A DNA stretch of 64,000 nucleotides from NCBI RefSeq assembly GCF_002572525.1, contig NZ_PDBS01000001.1, forward strand, positions 2,046,001-2,110,000, read 5' to 3'. The DNA is from Natrinema sp. CBA1119 (GTDB taxonomy: Archaea > Halobacteriota > Halobacteria > Halobacteriales > Natrialbaceae). The notes below the pieces were generated by a model, which ran no database searches, was not told where the DNA came from, and saw only the letters and a program-made list of their open reading frames with translations. Numbering within the stretch: position 1 is the stretch's first letter; every line of letters begins with the position of its first letter. Shown here in pieces: positions 17,101-26,505 of the stretch. The translations under genes were made by a program, and so were the position numbers.

Positions 17101-18162
17101 TCAGTCGATGACGCCCGTTTTCGCCGCCACGTCTCGAGCGGCCCGTTCGTTCATCCCGTTGCCGAGAATGGTGTACCGGTCGCGGATCTCGTGACAGGTC
17201 GTCAGTGACTCGATGATCATCTCGTCGTCGATTCCGAGTTCAGCCGCCGTCGTCGGCGCGTCGATACTCGACAGCGCGTCGCGGATGTCGCGCCAGATGC
17301 CGTCTCCTCCCTGATGGAGGTAGGCGGTCATGATCGAGCCGACGCCGACCTGGTGGCCGTGGAGGGCCGCATCGGGGGCCAGCCGGTCGAGTTGGTGCGA
17401 AAAGAGGTGCTCCGCGCCGCTGGCCGGCCGCGAGGAGCCGGCGATGCTCATCGCGACGCCAGAGGACATGAGCGCCTTGGTGACGACCCAGGCCGATTCC
17501 TCGAGTCCCGGTCGGATGAGGTCAGCGTTGTCGACGAGGATTTCGGCGGTCATCTCCGAGAGCGCGGCGGCGTACTCGGAGTATTCGACGTCTTTGAGCC
17601 GCTGGGCGAGCCGCCAGTCCATCACGGCGGTATAGTTGGAAATGATGTCGGCGCAGCCGGCGGTCGTCAGCTCCCACGGTGCCTCGGCGAGGATGCCGGT
17701 GTCGGCGACGACCGCGAGCGGTGGCTCCGCGGCGACGCTGTGGCGGGAATCCCCGTCCGGAACGGAGCCGCGATTGCTGACGATCCCGTCGTGGCTGGCC
17801 GCCGTCGGCACGGAGAGAAAGCCCATATCGAGGTGGTGACTGGCCAGCTTCGCGATGTCGATTGCCTTCCCGCCGCCGATTCCGACCAGATAGGTGACCT
17901 CCTCGGCCTCGGCGACCTCGATCACCCGCTCGACGGCGGCGAAGGTCGCTTTCTGTATCGTGACGATCGCGGGCTCGATCCCGGTGGCCTCGAAGTCGGC
18001 CGCGATGGGGTCCGCAGCAACCTCGCGAGGCGTCGGACTCGTGACGAACAGCGGCCGCCCCTGCAAGTGGAGGTCGTCGATCACGTCGAGGACCTCGTCG
18101 CGAACGCCGTGGCCGACGACGACGTTTCGCGGCAAGCGGATCCACGTCGACTTCTCGAACAT
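17101..18162 (-). CDS. egsA: sn-glycerol-1-phosphate dehydrogenase
   Basis: The 353-residue enzyme reduces dihydroxyacetone phosphate to sn-glycerol-1-phosphate, the backbone of archaeal ether lipids. It shows LVGIGGGKAIDIAKLAS (NAD(P)-binding glycine-rich loop), SVPTAASHDGIVSNRGSV, and zinc ligands in the order D (CADIISNY), H (SGAEHLFSHQLD) and H (ALHGHQVGVGS). The start at 18162 (MFEKSTWIRLP) is chosen because homologues begin with this segment. A 5' extension to 18189 is possible but short. It is not in an operon with other lipid genes here. Confidence 0.95.
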   Translation of the reverse strand: MFEKSTWIRLPRNVVVGHGVRDEVLDVIDDLHLQGRPLFVTSPTPREVAADPIAADFEATGIEPAIVTIQKATFAAVERVIEVAEAEEVTYLVGIGGGKAIDIAKLASHHLDMGFLSVPTAASHDGIVSNRGSVPDGDSRHSVAAEPPLAVVADTGILAEAPWELTTAGCADIISNYTAVMDWRLAQRLKDVEYSEYAAALSEMTAEILVDNADLIRPGLEESAWVVTKALMSSGVAMSIAGSSRPASGAEHLFSHQLDRLAPDAALHGHQVGVGSIMTAYLHQGGDGIWRDIRDALSSIDAPTTAAELGIDDEMIIESLTTCHEIRDRYTILGNGMNERAARDVAAKTGVID

Positions 18163-18303
18163 ACCGTTCCTGACACACCCCTGGGTCATGTGTTTTTCCT
18201 CGTCGGCGCGTCGTTCGGGGCGCCCGCTGCCGGGACCGAACTGGCGAGCCGATTGCGGCGGCCGGTCGACAGCCTCGAGTCGATCCGTCGAATCGATCGG
18301 CGA

Positions 18304-18312
18304 TATTATATA
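18304..18312 (+). promoter_or_regulatory. TATA-like box of the M48-like gene
   Basis: The tattatata stretch ends 24 bases before the ATG at 18336. That is the spacing of a leaderless haloarchaeal promoter. The flanks are GC-rich, so this AT-rich block stands out. Confidence 0.45.
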
Positions 18313-18335
18313 ATTGCCAACTATAACGGGCGTAT

Positions 18336-19412
18336 ATGATTGCAGTAGCCGCGCTCTGGCTCGGATTGCTCGGCGCGGGTTACGCCAGTGCCAGGCTATA
18401 CGGATGGTACACGCTTCGACGCCGCCCGGACGGCCGGCGATCGCTCGGTACGTATCGCCTTCTCGCCGTCGTCGGCTTCGGGACTGGAATCGTCCTCGCG
18501 TTATCCGGCCTCCTCGAGGAGACTGAAAACGCCCTCTCGAGTGTCCATCCAGCGCTGGCGGGCGGGACCGGAGCGACGCTCGCTTGGCTTCCCGTGCTCG
18601 GCGGTGCGATCGTCGCGACGCTCGTCGCGTATCTCGGCGTCTTTCCGTACGCTCGCGAACGCCGCGACCTCGAGATCAGCGCCGCGACGGCGGTCGGTCG
18701 GCTCGCGAAATATCTCGTGGCGATTACGATGCTCTGCCTTGGGGCACTCGTTCCCCTCGTCGCGCTCGTCAGCGCATCGGATCCCAGTCCGTTGTTGATC
18801 CCGCTCTCGTTCGTCGTCCTCATCGCCGTGGTCTACGCCTGGTTGCAGTACGGCATTCGCCTCTCGCAGACAGTCACCGAGACGACGGCCGAACAGCGCC
18901 AGCGACTCGAGAACGCTGGCGACCGAGCCGGCCTGACCGCGACGATCGCCGGCGTGATCCCGGCTCGCGAAGCCGAGATAGCCAGACTCTTCCTCGACGG
19001 ACCGTTCTGGAATCGGCGGGTGTACGCCACGGACTACGCTCTCGACGCCCTCGACGACGAGGCGCTGACTGCGCTCTGTGCGCGTGCGGACGCCAGCGAC
19101 GAGTTGTGGCTCCTCGAGCGGCGGTCACTAGTGCTGGCGCTTCTCTTCGGACTGATCGTGACGCTGACCGTCTGGACATCGCTTCTCATTATGGTGGGTT
19201 GCGTTGCGATCACCGCGCCGCTTCTTCTCCGGTATTACCGGCGGTTCGAGTTCGCTGCCGATCGCCGCGCCGCTCGATCCGTCGGAGCCGCGCCCCTCGC
19301 GTCCGCTATCGAGACCGGCTCCGACCTGTCCGACGACCGGGGTCGGCTCAGAGAGTTGCTCGCGTCGCAGCCGTCGCGGTCTCGGCGACTCGAGCGCCTT
19401 CGCGACATCTGA
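18336..19412 (+). CDS. Membrane protein resembling an M48 peptidase without its active site
   Basis: The 358-residue protein has about five hydrophobic segments in its first half and two more near residues 265-300. The segment YATDYALDALDDEALTALCA resembles the region just before the HExxH zinc site in HtpX-like M48 peptidases. The second feature, FEFAADRRAARSVG, resembles the downstream E-x3-D zinc-binding region. Where HExxH should be, the sequence reads RADASDEL, so the metal site is lost. It is probably a non-catalytic relative with a regulatory or scaffold role. Its stop abuts the stop of the convergent epimerase gene, sharing the palindrome TGATCA. Confidence 0.65.
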   Translation: MIAVAALWLGLLGAGYASARLYGWYTLRRRPDGRRSLGTYRLLAVVGFGTGIVLALSGLLEETENALSSVHPALAGGTGATLAWLPVLGGAIVATLVAYLGVFPYARERRDLEISAATAVGRLAKYLVAITMLCLGALVPLVALVSASDPSPLLIPLSFVVLIAVVYAWLQYGIRLSQTVTETTAEQRQRLENAGDRAGLTATIAGVIPAREAEIARLFLDGPFWNRRVYATDYALDALDDEALTALCARADASDELWLLERRSLVLALLFGLIVTLTVWTSLLIMVGCVAITAPLLLRYYRRFEFAADRRAARSVGAAPLASAIETGSDLSDDRGRLRELLASQPSRSRRLERLRDI

Positions 19413-20432
19413 TCAAAGCGTCTCGAGGATCCCCAGCACGCGCTCCTCGGCCTCTCGTTTCGGCCCGTTCTCGCTCCCGTCCCGGTCGCTCTCGAGGTGA
19501 TCCGCGACCGAGCGATCCATCGCCGTCTCGAGCGATGTCGACTCCCAGTCGAGCGCGGCGAGTTTCGCCGTCGAGAGGACGTGGGGATACGTCCGGTAGA
19601 GGGGGTAGTCGTCGAGTTCGATGTCGCCGACCGCGAGCTCTCGCGGGCCGGCGCGGACGAGTTCTACGTCATTCGCTTTTTCCGTGGCGCTATGCGCCAC
19701 GCGATCGAGGGACTCAGCGATCAGGTCGATCATCTCCTCGAGCGTGACGAGCCGTCGGTCGCCGACGTTATAGGCCTCGCCGGCCTCGCCGCGCTCGGCC
19801 ACGATCCGGAGCGCGCTCGCGACGTCTTCGACGTAGACGCGGTGGCGGAGGTTCGTCCCGTCGCCGGGCACCACGACGCGGTCAAAGCGGTTCACGCGGT
19901 CGATCCACCAGTCCAGGCGCTCGGTGTGGTCGTGGGGGCCGTAGACGATTGGCGGCCGGACGGCCATTGCGCGGACGCCGTCCTCGGCCGCCGCGAAGAC
20001 GGCGCGGTCGCCCTCGGCCTTCCGATTGCCGTAGGTCTCGAACGAATCGTCGGTCGCCTGCTCGAGCGTACACTCGTGCAGCGGCGTCTCGCCCTCCCGC
20101 TTGGGGATCTCCTCGCGGCCGTAGGCCGCGCCGCTCGAGACGTAGACGTACGCGTCGCAGTCCGCGAAAATGGTCGTCGCGGCGCGGACGTCTTTCGGAT
20201 GGTAGGCCACGCAGTCGAAGACCGCGTCGGGGTCGACCGTCGTCGCCGCGGCCTCGAGGGCGGTCTCGTTCGTCCGGTCACCCTCGACGTGATCGACCCG
20301 TTCGTCGTCCGCGAACGGGTTTCCGCTGGTTCCGCGGGTGAACAGTGTGACGTCGTAGTCGTGCTCGAGCAAGTCGTCGACGAGGTGGCGGCCGATGAAG
20401 CGAGTGCCGCCGATGACGAGTGCGCTGTCCAT
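19413..20432 (-). CDS. NAD-dependent epimerase/dehydratase
   Basis: The 339-residue extended SDR protein has an N-terminal Rossmann loop (LVIGGTRFIGRHLVDDLL, G-x-x-x-G-x-x-G type), the catalytic Y-x-x-x-K as YGNRK, and VRPPIVYGPHDHTERL before a substrate-binding C-terminal part. Family members act on nucleotide sugars, but some haloarchaeal ones of this shape have unknown substrates. It is convergent with the M48-like gene, and no sugar-operon neighbours help to narrow the role. Confidence 0.88.
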   Translation of the reverse strand: MDSALVIGGTRFIGRHLVDDLLEHDYDVTLFTRGTSGNPFADDERVDHVEGDRTNETALEAAATTVDPDAVFDCVAYHPKDVRAATTIFADCDAYVYVSSGAAYGREEIPKREGETPLHECTLEQATDDSFETYGNRKAEGDRAVFAAAEDGVRAMAVRPPIVYGPHDHTERLDWWIDRVNRFDRVVVPGDGTNLRHRVYVEDVASALRIVAERGEAGEAYNVGDRRLVTLEEMIDLIAESLDRVAHSATEKANDVELVRAGPRELAVGDIELDDYPLYRTYPHVLSTAKLAALDWESTSLETAMDRSVADHLESDRDGSENGPKREAEERVLGILETL

Positions 20433-20586
20433 GCGTAGCCGTCACGGCTGCGGGAAAAAACTGTGGCGGCTGGGCGAGCCACGCTGACTCCGTTCTCGAG
20501 GCGGCGGCCGATACGGGCGGCATCGTCAACGGAGAGCACCCGGAGTTCGCCCCTGAGCTTTTAGGGATGCCTGTGAAACGGTAGTC

Positions 20587-21201
20587 ATGACCAATTCAGG
20601 TACCGATGCCGAGTCAGCGACCGACCCCGAACTCAGCGACGACGCGATGGGTCGGTTTCCCGTTCCGGCTTTCGAGGACCTCCCCGAGGATCTCCAGGAC
20701 CGAATTGCGGCGGAAACCGACCGCGCCGGATTCACGCCGAACGTCTTCGCTGCGATGGCGTACAAACCGTCTCACTTTCGCGCGTTCTTCGACTATCACG
20801 ACGCACTCGTCGAAGACACCGCCCTCGAGCGCGAAGAGATCGAAATGATCGTCGTCGCGGTCTCAGGCGTCAACCACTGCTACTACTGTAACGTCGCCCA
20901 CGGCGCGCTCGTGCGAATCTACGCCGACGATCCGACGCTGGCCGATCAACTGGTGGCTAACTACCGGACCGCCGACATCAACGACGCTCATCGGACGATG
21001 CTCGACGTCGCCGTGAAACTGACCGAACGACCGACCGAGGTCGAGCGGGACGACCTCGAGGCGCTTCGCGAGGTCGGGTTCAGCGAGGAGGCGCTCTGGG
21101 ATATCGCGTCCGTGACCGCGTTTTACAACCTGAGCAATCGGTTGGCGATGTTCGCGGAGATGCGGCCCAACGAGGAATTCCACACGCTGGGTCGCGAGTA
21201 G
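20587..21201 (+). CDS. AhpD-like/peroxidase-related protein (carboxymuconolactone decarboxylase family)
   Basis: The 204-residue protein is mostly helical. Its motif NHCYYCNVAHGALV matches the C-x-x-C...H active site of AhpD-type peroxidase-related proteins. The N-terminus (VPAFEDLPEDLQDRI) and VVAVSGVNHCYYC are typical of the peroxidase-related subgroup. It probably reduces peroxides with a thiol partner. It is transcribed alone, convergent with gltB. Confidence 0.88.
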   Translation: MTNSGTDAESATDPELSDDAMGRFPVPAFEDLPEDLQDRIAAETDRAGFTPNVFAAMAYKPSHFRAFFDYHDALVEDTALEREEIEMIVVAVSGVNHCYYCNVAHGALVRIYADDPTLADQLVANYRTADINDAHRTMLDVAVKLTERPTEVERDDLEALREVGFSEEALWDIASVTAFYNLSNRLAMFAEMRPNEEFHTLGRE

Positions 21202-21297
21202 CGGTCGCGTATCGCATCCTCGAGTCGACGACGACTCCGGCCCGCGGACGGAAAATTATTGTATCGTAACGAGTGAAGAGAAGCGGCAGGTCGCGGC

Positions 21298-24200
21298 TCA
21301 GTCGTCGCTCGCTGCGAAACTGGTCGATTCGGCCTCTGCGGCCACCTCGGGCGCACCGGGCAGTTCGTTGCGGACATCGTCGCTCCCCTGCTCGGTGATC
21401 GCCTCGTAGTAGGCCTCGGGCATGACCTTCACGAAGGATTCGAGGGCGCGCTCCCAGTTCTCGAGCAGCAGTTGCCCGCGTTCGGAGCCGGTGTACGCGA
21501 CGTGGTTCTCGACGAGCCGACGGAGCATCCGTTCGTCTTTCTCCTCGAGGTCGTCGTGAAGCGAGACCATGCCGGTGTTGGCCTTGGCCTCGAACTCGTC
21601 GTCGGGGTCGTAGACGTACGCGACGCCGCCGGACATGCCGGCGGCGAAGTTCTTCCCGGTCTCGCCGAGCACCGCGACGACGCCGCCGGTCATGTACTCA
21701 CAGCCGTGGTCGCCGACGCCTTCGACGACGGCCTTGGCTCCGGAGTTGCGGACGGCGAAGCGCTCGCCGGCGACGCCGTTGACGTACATTTGTCCGTCGG
21801 TCGCGCCGTAGAGTGCGACGTTGCCAATCGAGATGTTTTCCGTTGGATCGTAGCCCGCGGTCTCGGGCGTGCGAATCGTGAGTTTGCCACCGGAGAGCCC
21901 CTTGCCGACGTAGTCGTTCGCGCTGCCGTCGAGATGCATCGAGACGCCGCTGGCGAGGAACGCACCGAAGCTCTGGCCGGCGGTCCCTTCCGCGTCGATG
22001 GTGATCGTATCCTCCGGGAGGCCGGGTTCACCGTAGCGGTCCGTGATGCGGTTCGAGAGCATCGCGCCGACGGTCCGGTCGACGTTCGTGACGTCCGTCT
22101 CGAGCGAGACGGGTTCTTGGTCCTCGATGGCGTCGGCCGCGGCCTCGATGAGGTCGCGGTCGAGTTGGTCCTCGAGCTCGTGGTCCTGTTCGCGGATCTT
22201 GCGGCGGACGTCGCCGCCCGGATCCGCCAGCACTTCCGAGAGGTCGACTTTGCGAGCCTTCGGGTGGTCGACATCGGTACGCTGTTCCAGGACGCCAACC
22301 TGCCCGATCATCTCGTCGATGGTCTCGTAACCGAGTTCGGCCATGATCTCGCGCAGCTCCTGGGCGATGAACGTCATGTAGTTGATGACGTGTTCGGGCT
22401 CGCCGGGGAAGCGCTTGCGCAGGTCCTCACGCTGGGTGGCGACGCCGACCGGGCAGGTGTTCTTGTGACACTGTCGGGCCATCACGCAGCCGCCGGTGAC
22501 CAGCGAGGCGGTGCCGAAGATGTACTCTTCGGCGCCGAGGAGGGCGGCGACGGCGACGTCGCGCCCGGTCTTCATCCCGCCGTCGGTCGAGACGCGGATG
22601 CGATCGCGGAGGCCGGTCGCACAGAGCATCTGGTTGGCCTCGGCGAGGCCGAGCTCCCAGGGGAGACCGGCGCTCTTGATCGAGGTGCGCGGCGAGGCAC
22701 CGGTGCCGCCGTCGTGACCCGAGATGTGGACCACGTCGGCGTTGGCCTTGGCGACGCCGGCGGCGACCGTGCCGATGCCGGCCTCGGAGACGAGCTTGAC
22801 GTTGATGTCCGCCGTCTCGTTCGCGGCTTTCAGGTCGAAGATCAGCTGTTTGAGGTCCTCGATGGAGTAGATGTCGTGTAGCGGCGGCGGCGAGATGAGC
22901 CCCACGCCGGGCGTCGACTTGCGGACGTGGGCGATCATCTCGTTGACCTTCGAGCCGGGGAGGTGGCCACCCTCTCCGGGCTTCGAGCCCTGTGCCATCT
23001 TGATCTGCAGCTCGTCGGCGTTCGAGAGGTACGTCGAGGTGACGCCGAAGCGGCCCGACGCCACCTGTTTGACGTTACACTCGCGCTCGGTGTTGAATCG
23101 CTCGGGCGGTTCGCCGCCCTCGCCGGAGTTGGACTTGGCGCCCAGCCGGTTCATCGCGATCGAGTTGTTCTCGTGGGCCTCCGGCGAGAGACTCCCGAGA
23201 CTCATCGCGGCCGTCGAGAACCGCTGGACGACGTCCTTGATCGGCTCGACGTCCTCGACCGGGATCGGATCGCGATCCGACTCGAACTCGAGGAGGCCCC
23301 GAAGCGTCTGGAGGTTCTGTTGCTGATCGTTGATCTGCTCGGCGAACTCCTGGTAGCGCTCGTAGTCGTTCGAGCGGACCGCCTGCTGGAGCGCGCCGAC
23401 GGTCTGGGGGTTCCACTGGTGGTAGATCCCGTCCGAACGGTGTTCGAACTCGCCGTGGCGGTCGAGGTCGGCGTCCTCGCCGTCGCCGTCGAAGGCGGTG
23501 GCGTGGCGCTCGCGGAGGTCTTCCTCGATCTCGGCGAGGCCGATCCCCTCGGTGCGGTTCTCGGTGCCTTCGAAGTACTCGGCGACCAGCCCCGAGTCGA
23601 GGCCGACGGCCTCGAAGATCTGTGCTCCCTGGTAGCTCTCGACCGTCGAGATGCCCATCTTGGCCATGATCTTCAGCAGGCCGTCCTCGACCGCGCCGAC
23701 GTAGGCGTCGATCGCGACCTCGGTGTCGGCTCCGTCGGGGCCGGCGGTGATGTCCTCGATCGTCTGGTAGGCGAGGTACGGGTTGACAGCGCCGGCGCCG
23801 TAGCCGACCAGCGTCGCGAAGTGGTGGACGGTCCGCGGATCGGCGGACTCGACGACGAGCCCGACGTGGTTGCGCAGCCCGTTGCGCACGAGGTGGTGGT
23901 GAACGGCACCGGTCGCGAGCAGGCTCGGGATCGCGACCCGGTCCTCGTCGACGGTCCGGTCCGAGAGGACGATGATGTCGTGACCGCCGTCCTCGATCGC
24001 CTCGACGACGTCCTCGCGGACGCGCTCGATGGCGGCTTCGAGGCCGGCCCCGAGTTCCGCGCTCTCTGGTTCGTAGGTGATGTCGATCGTCGCGGTGGTG
24101 ATCCCGTTGGTCGAACAGTCGCGGATCGAGCCGAGTTCGGCGTCGGTCAGGATCGGCGAGTCGAGCACGAGCTGGCGGGCGTGTTCGGGCGACTCGTCGA

Positions 24201-25857
24201 GCAGGTTCCGCTGGAAGCCCAGCCGGCTCTCCATCGAGGTGACCAGTTCCTCGCGGATGTAGTCCAGCGGCGGGTTGGTGACCTGCGCGAACAGCTGCTT
24301 GAAGTAGGAGAACAGCGGTCGGTTGAAATCGGTGAGGACCGACAGCGGCGTGTCGTCACCCATCGAGCCGACGGGGTCTTTCCCCTTCTGGGTCATCGGC
24401 TCGATCATGTTCTCGAGTTCGTCGTGCGTGTAGCCGAACGCGGCCTGATAGTCTCGCAGCCCCGAGACCGTCTGCTGTGGCGAACGATCGTTCGTGGTGC
24501 GGATGTCGTCGAGATGGACCTGCTCCTGGGCGACCCACTCGCCGTAGCGGTCGTCGGTGAGGTCCTCGAAGACCTCCTCGTCGGGAATGACGCGCCCCTC
24601 GTTGGGGTCGGCGAGGAACAGCTGACCGGGCTTGAGACGGCCGCGCTCTTCGATGTTTTCGGGCTCGGTCTCGAGCGCGCCGGCCTCGCTGGCCATGATC
24701 AGCTGATTGTCCGTCGTCACGTCGTACCGGCACGGGCGCAGTCCGTTGCGGTCGAGGACGGCACCGACGCGTTCGCCGTCGGTCGCCGCGACGAGCGCGG
24801 GACCGTCCCACGGCTCGACGAGCGAGGCGTGGAAGTCGTACCAGTCCTTTCGATCGGGGTCCATCGCGTCGTCGCCGCGCCAGGCCTCGGGAACGAGCAT
24901 CCGCAGGGCGTGTTCGAGGTCCCGGCCGTCCTGCATGAGGAGTTCGAGGGCGTTGTCGACGCTCGCCGTGTCGGACTGGTCGGGATCGTCGATGATCGGC
25001 TTGACCGCCTCGAGGTCCGCGAGGACGTCGCTCTCGATGTCGGTCTCGCGGGCCCGCATCCAGTTGATGTTGCCCTGAATGGTGTTGAACTCGCCGTTGT
25101 GGATGATGTTTCGGTAGGGGTGGGCGAGGTGCCAGGCGCCGAGCGTGTTCGTCGAGAATCGCTCGTGGACCATCGCGAACGTCGATTCCATGCGCTCGTC
25201 GGTGAGATCGGGGTAGTAGTCGGGGACCTGAACGCCTTTCAGCAGTCCCTTGTAAACGACCGTCTTGGAGTCGAGAGAGACGACATAAAAGCGCTCTTTG
25301 TTCTCGATATCGGCGCTTTCGACGGCGTTCTCGAGCGCGCGTCGGGCGACGTAGAGTCGGCGGTCGAAGTCGTCACCGGAGATATTGTCGTCGGGTGCGA
25401 CGACGACCTGATGGACGTCGGGTTCGGAGTCGACGGCTGTTTCGCCGAGGTCGTCGTTGTTGGTCGGGACGTCCCGCCACTCGAGGACCGAGAGATCGTA
25501 GGTATCGACCGTCTCCTCGACCAGCGAGACGAGCGCGTTGCGAGCCGCGTCGTCCTGGGGCAAAAAGAGCGAACCGACGGCGTAGGTGTCCGGAAGCTCG
25601 GCGTCGAGGACCTCTCGGAAGAACGAATCCGGCGTCTGAAGCATGATGCCGGCTCCGTCGCCGGTGTTCTTCTCCGCCCCGGTCGTCCCCCGGTGCTCGA
25701 GATTGATGAGTAGTTCGAGTCCGTCAGCGACGACGTCGTGGCCCCCATCCCCATCGAGATCCATGACGACGCCGACGCCGCAGTTCGACCGCGCGTCCGC
25801 GGGGTCGGCGAGCCCCTGTGAACGCTCGGCGGATGACGCTATATGTGGCTGTGGCAT
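21298..25857 (-). CDS. gltB: Glutamate synthase large subunit
   Basis: The 1519-residue enzyme turns glutamine and 2-oxoglutarate into two glutamates. Its domains are in order: the class II glutamine amidotransferase, whose nucleophile would be Cys26 in ARSNCGVGVV after removal of a 25-residue leader; the central domain; the FMN-binding (beta/alpha)8 domain (HISGHDGGTGASPRTSIKSA); the 3Fe-4S cysteine cluster CVMARQCHKNTCPVG near residue 1125; and the C-terminal beta-helix GXGXG domain. No small subunit (gltD) is adjacent. A ferredoxin may therefore donate electrons, as in several archaeal and plant-type enzymes; this is inference. It is controlled from an AT-rich promoter with operator-like repeats just upstream. 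Confidence 0.97.
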   Translation of the reverse strand: MPQPHIASSAERSQGLADPADARSNCGVGVVMDLDGDGGHDVVADGLELLINLEHRGTTGAEKNTGDGAGIMLQTPDSFFREVLDAELPDTYAVGSLFLPQDDAARNALVSLVEETVDTYDLSVLEWRDVPTNNDDLGETAVDSEPDVHQVVVAPDDNISGDDFDRRLYVARRALENAVESADIENKERFYVVSLDSKTVVYKGLLKGVQVPDYYPDLTDERMESTFAMVHERFSTNTLGAWHLAHPYRNIIHNGEFNTIQGNINWMRARETDIESDVLADLEAVKPIIDDPDQSDTASVDNALELLMQDGRDLEHALRMLVPEAWRGDDAMDPDRKDWYDFHASLVEPWDGPALVAATDGERVGAVLDRNGLRPCRYDVTTDNQLIMASEAGALETEPENIEERGRLKPGQLFLADPNEGRVIPDEEVFEDLTDDRYGEWVAQEQVHLDDIRTTNDRSPQQTVSGLRDYQAAFGYTHDELENMIEPMTQKGKDPVGSMGDDTPLSVLTDFNRPLFSYFKQLFAQVTNPPLDYIREELVTSMESRLGFQRNLLDESPEHARQLVLDSPILTDAELGSIRDCSTNGITTATIDITYEPESAELGAGLEAAIERVREDVVEAIEDGGHDIIVLSDRTVDEDRVAIPSLLATGAVHHHLVRNGLRNHVGLVVESADPRTVHHFATLVGYGAGAVNPYLAYQTIEDITAGPDGADTEVAIDAYVGAVEDGLLKIMAKMGISTVESYQGAQIFEAVGLDSGLVAEYFEGTENRTEGIGLAEIEEDLRERHATAFDGDGEDADLDRHGEFEHRSDGIYHQWNPQTVGALQQAVRSNDYERYQEFAEQINDQQQNLQTLRGLLEFESDRDPIPVEDVEPIKDVVQRFSTAAMSLGSLSPEAHENNSIAMNRLGAKSNSGEGGEPPERFNTERECNVKQVASGRFGVTSTYLSNADELQIKMAQGSKPGEGGHLPGSKVNEMIAHVRKSTPGVGLISPPPLHDIYSIEDLKQLIFDLKAANETADINVKLVSEAGIGTVAAGVAKANADVVHISGHDGGTGASPRTSIKSAGLPWELGLAEANQMLCATGLRDRIRVSTDGGMKTGRDVAVAALLGAEEYIFGTASLVTGGCVMARQCHKNTCPVGVATQREDLRKRFPGEPEHVINYMTFIAQELREIMAELGYETIDEMIGQVGVLEQRTDVDHPKARKVDLSEVLADPGGDVRRKIREQDHELEDQLDRDLIEAAADAIEDQEPVSLETDVTNVDRTVGAMLSNRITDRYGEPGLPEDTITIDAEGTAGQSFGAFLASGVSMHLDGSANDYVGKGLSGGKLTIRTPETAGYDPTENISIGNVALYGATDGQMYVNGVAGERFAVRNSGAKAVVEGVGDHGCEYMTGGVVAVLGETGKNFAAGMSGGVAYVYDPDDEFEAKANTGMVSLHDDLEEKDERMLRRLVENHVAYTGSERGQLLLENWERALESFVKVMPEAYYEAITEQGSDDVRNELPGAPEVAAEAESTSFAASDD

Positions 25858-26505
25858 AGCCCTCCCTAGCGGAAACAGATATAAGAGGCTAACCCATTAT
25901 GGCTAAGTGTATTATAAACACATATGGTGTGATATAAGGTATTTGTGGGGCCCTTATACATTCACCTCGTCACCGTTCACGCGCCGTCTCGCCGCAGTTG
26001 CGACTGCTATCGGATCGAGCTACCGCTCTGGGGTCGAGATTCAGGACGGCACTGTTCGAACCCCCATCCGGGAAGCGATGCTTCCCGATAGCGGGGTGAA
26101 TTGTCAGAGGCACGTAGTGTTCACCCACCAGAGTGAACACCACAGTCTCTAATTACTCGCCGCTGGTAAGCACTATTGGGTTAAAGAGTTAGGTACGCAT
26201 GGCAGTGGCACCCACAATTTGTCGAGGTGACCGTTCGAACCAGTTCCCGAAGCGAGGCCGACCGGTTCACGTGGGGAGTCCGTCTCGACCCTGTTCGCAC
26301 CGACGATCCATCTCACCGTTTCACGCATCCCGATGTGAGCGTTTCGTCGAAGACGACATCAGATCGAAAGTACCTGCCGCCGGCAGCGAAACACCGGAAA
26401 GCTGACGGTTCGATTCCCGGCTCGAGCGAGCAACGACGAGTCGACATGTTACCACCGAACAGGCGTGTTACTGCCGAACGGACCTGCTCCCGTCGAGTAA
26501 CCGCG
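25858..26505. other. Long intergenic region with hairpins and a second promoter
   Basis: These 648 bases between gltB and proS hold no gene I can support. Features seen: the gltB promoter; a plus-strand TATA-like block (ccttataca) at about 25950-25958; a hairpin cgggaag/cttcccg (26069-26087) flanked by partly complementary cccc and gggg; and a hairpin gtgttcac/gtgaacac with an 8-base loop (26117-26140). A promoter followed by two stable hairpins could mean a small RNA on the plus strand. The remaining 26150-26505 stretch shows nothing recognisable. Confidence 0.45.
25876..25884 (-). promoter_or_regulatory. TATA-like box of gltB
   Basis: On the minus strand the sequence reads ctcttatatc, about 20-28 bases before the gltB ATG, which suggests a near-leaderless transcript. 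Just upstream lie the half-sites gtgt-attataa-acac (25907-25921) and cac-atatg-gtg (25919-25930), possible operator sequences for nitrogen or redox control. Confidence 0.45.

Noticed and set aside
22927..25713. A 928-codon open frame antisense to gltB
   Set aside because: High-GC haloarchaeal genes leave long open frames on the opposite strand. The product is Val/Arg-rich without motifs, and gltB is unambiguous.
26050..26090. A tRNA-like T-loop (gttcgaaccccc)
   Set aside because: The bases either side of the loop do not pair, and no acceptor or anticodon stem can be drawn around it.
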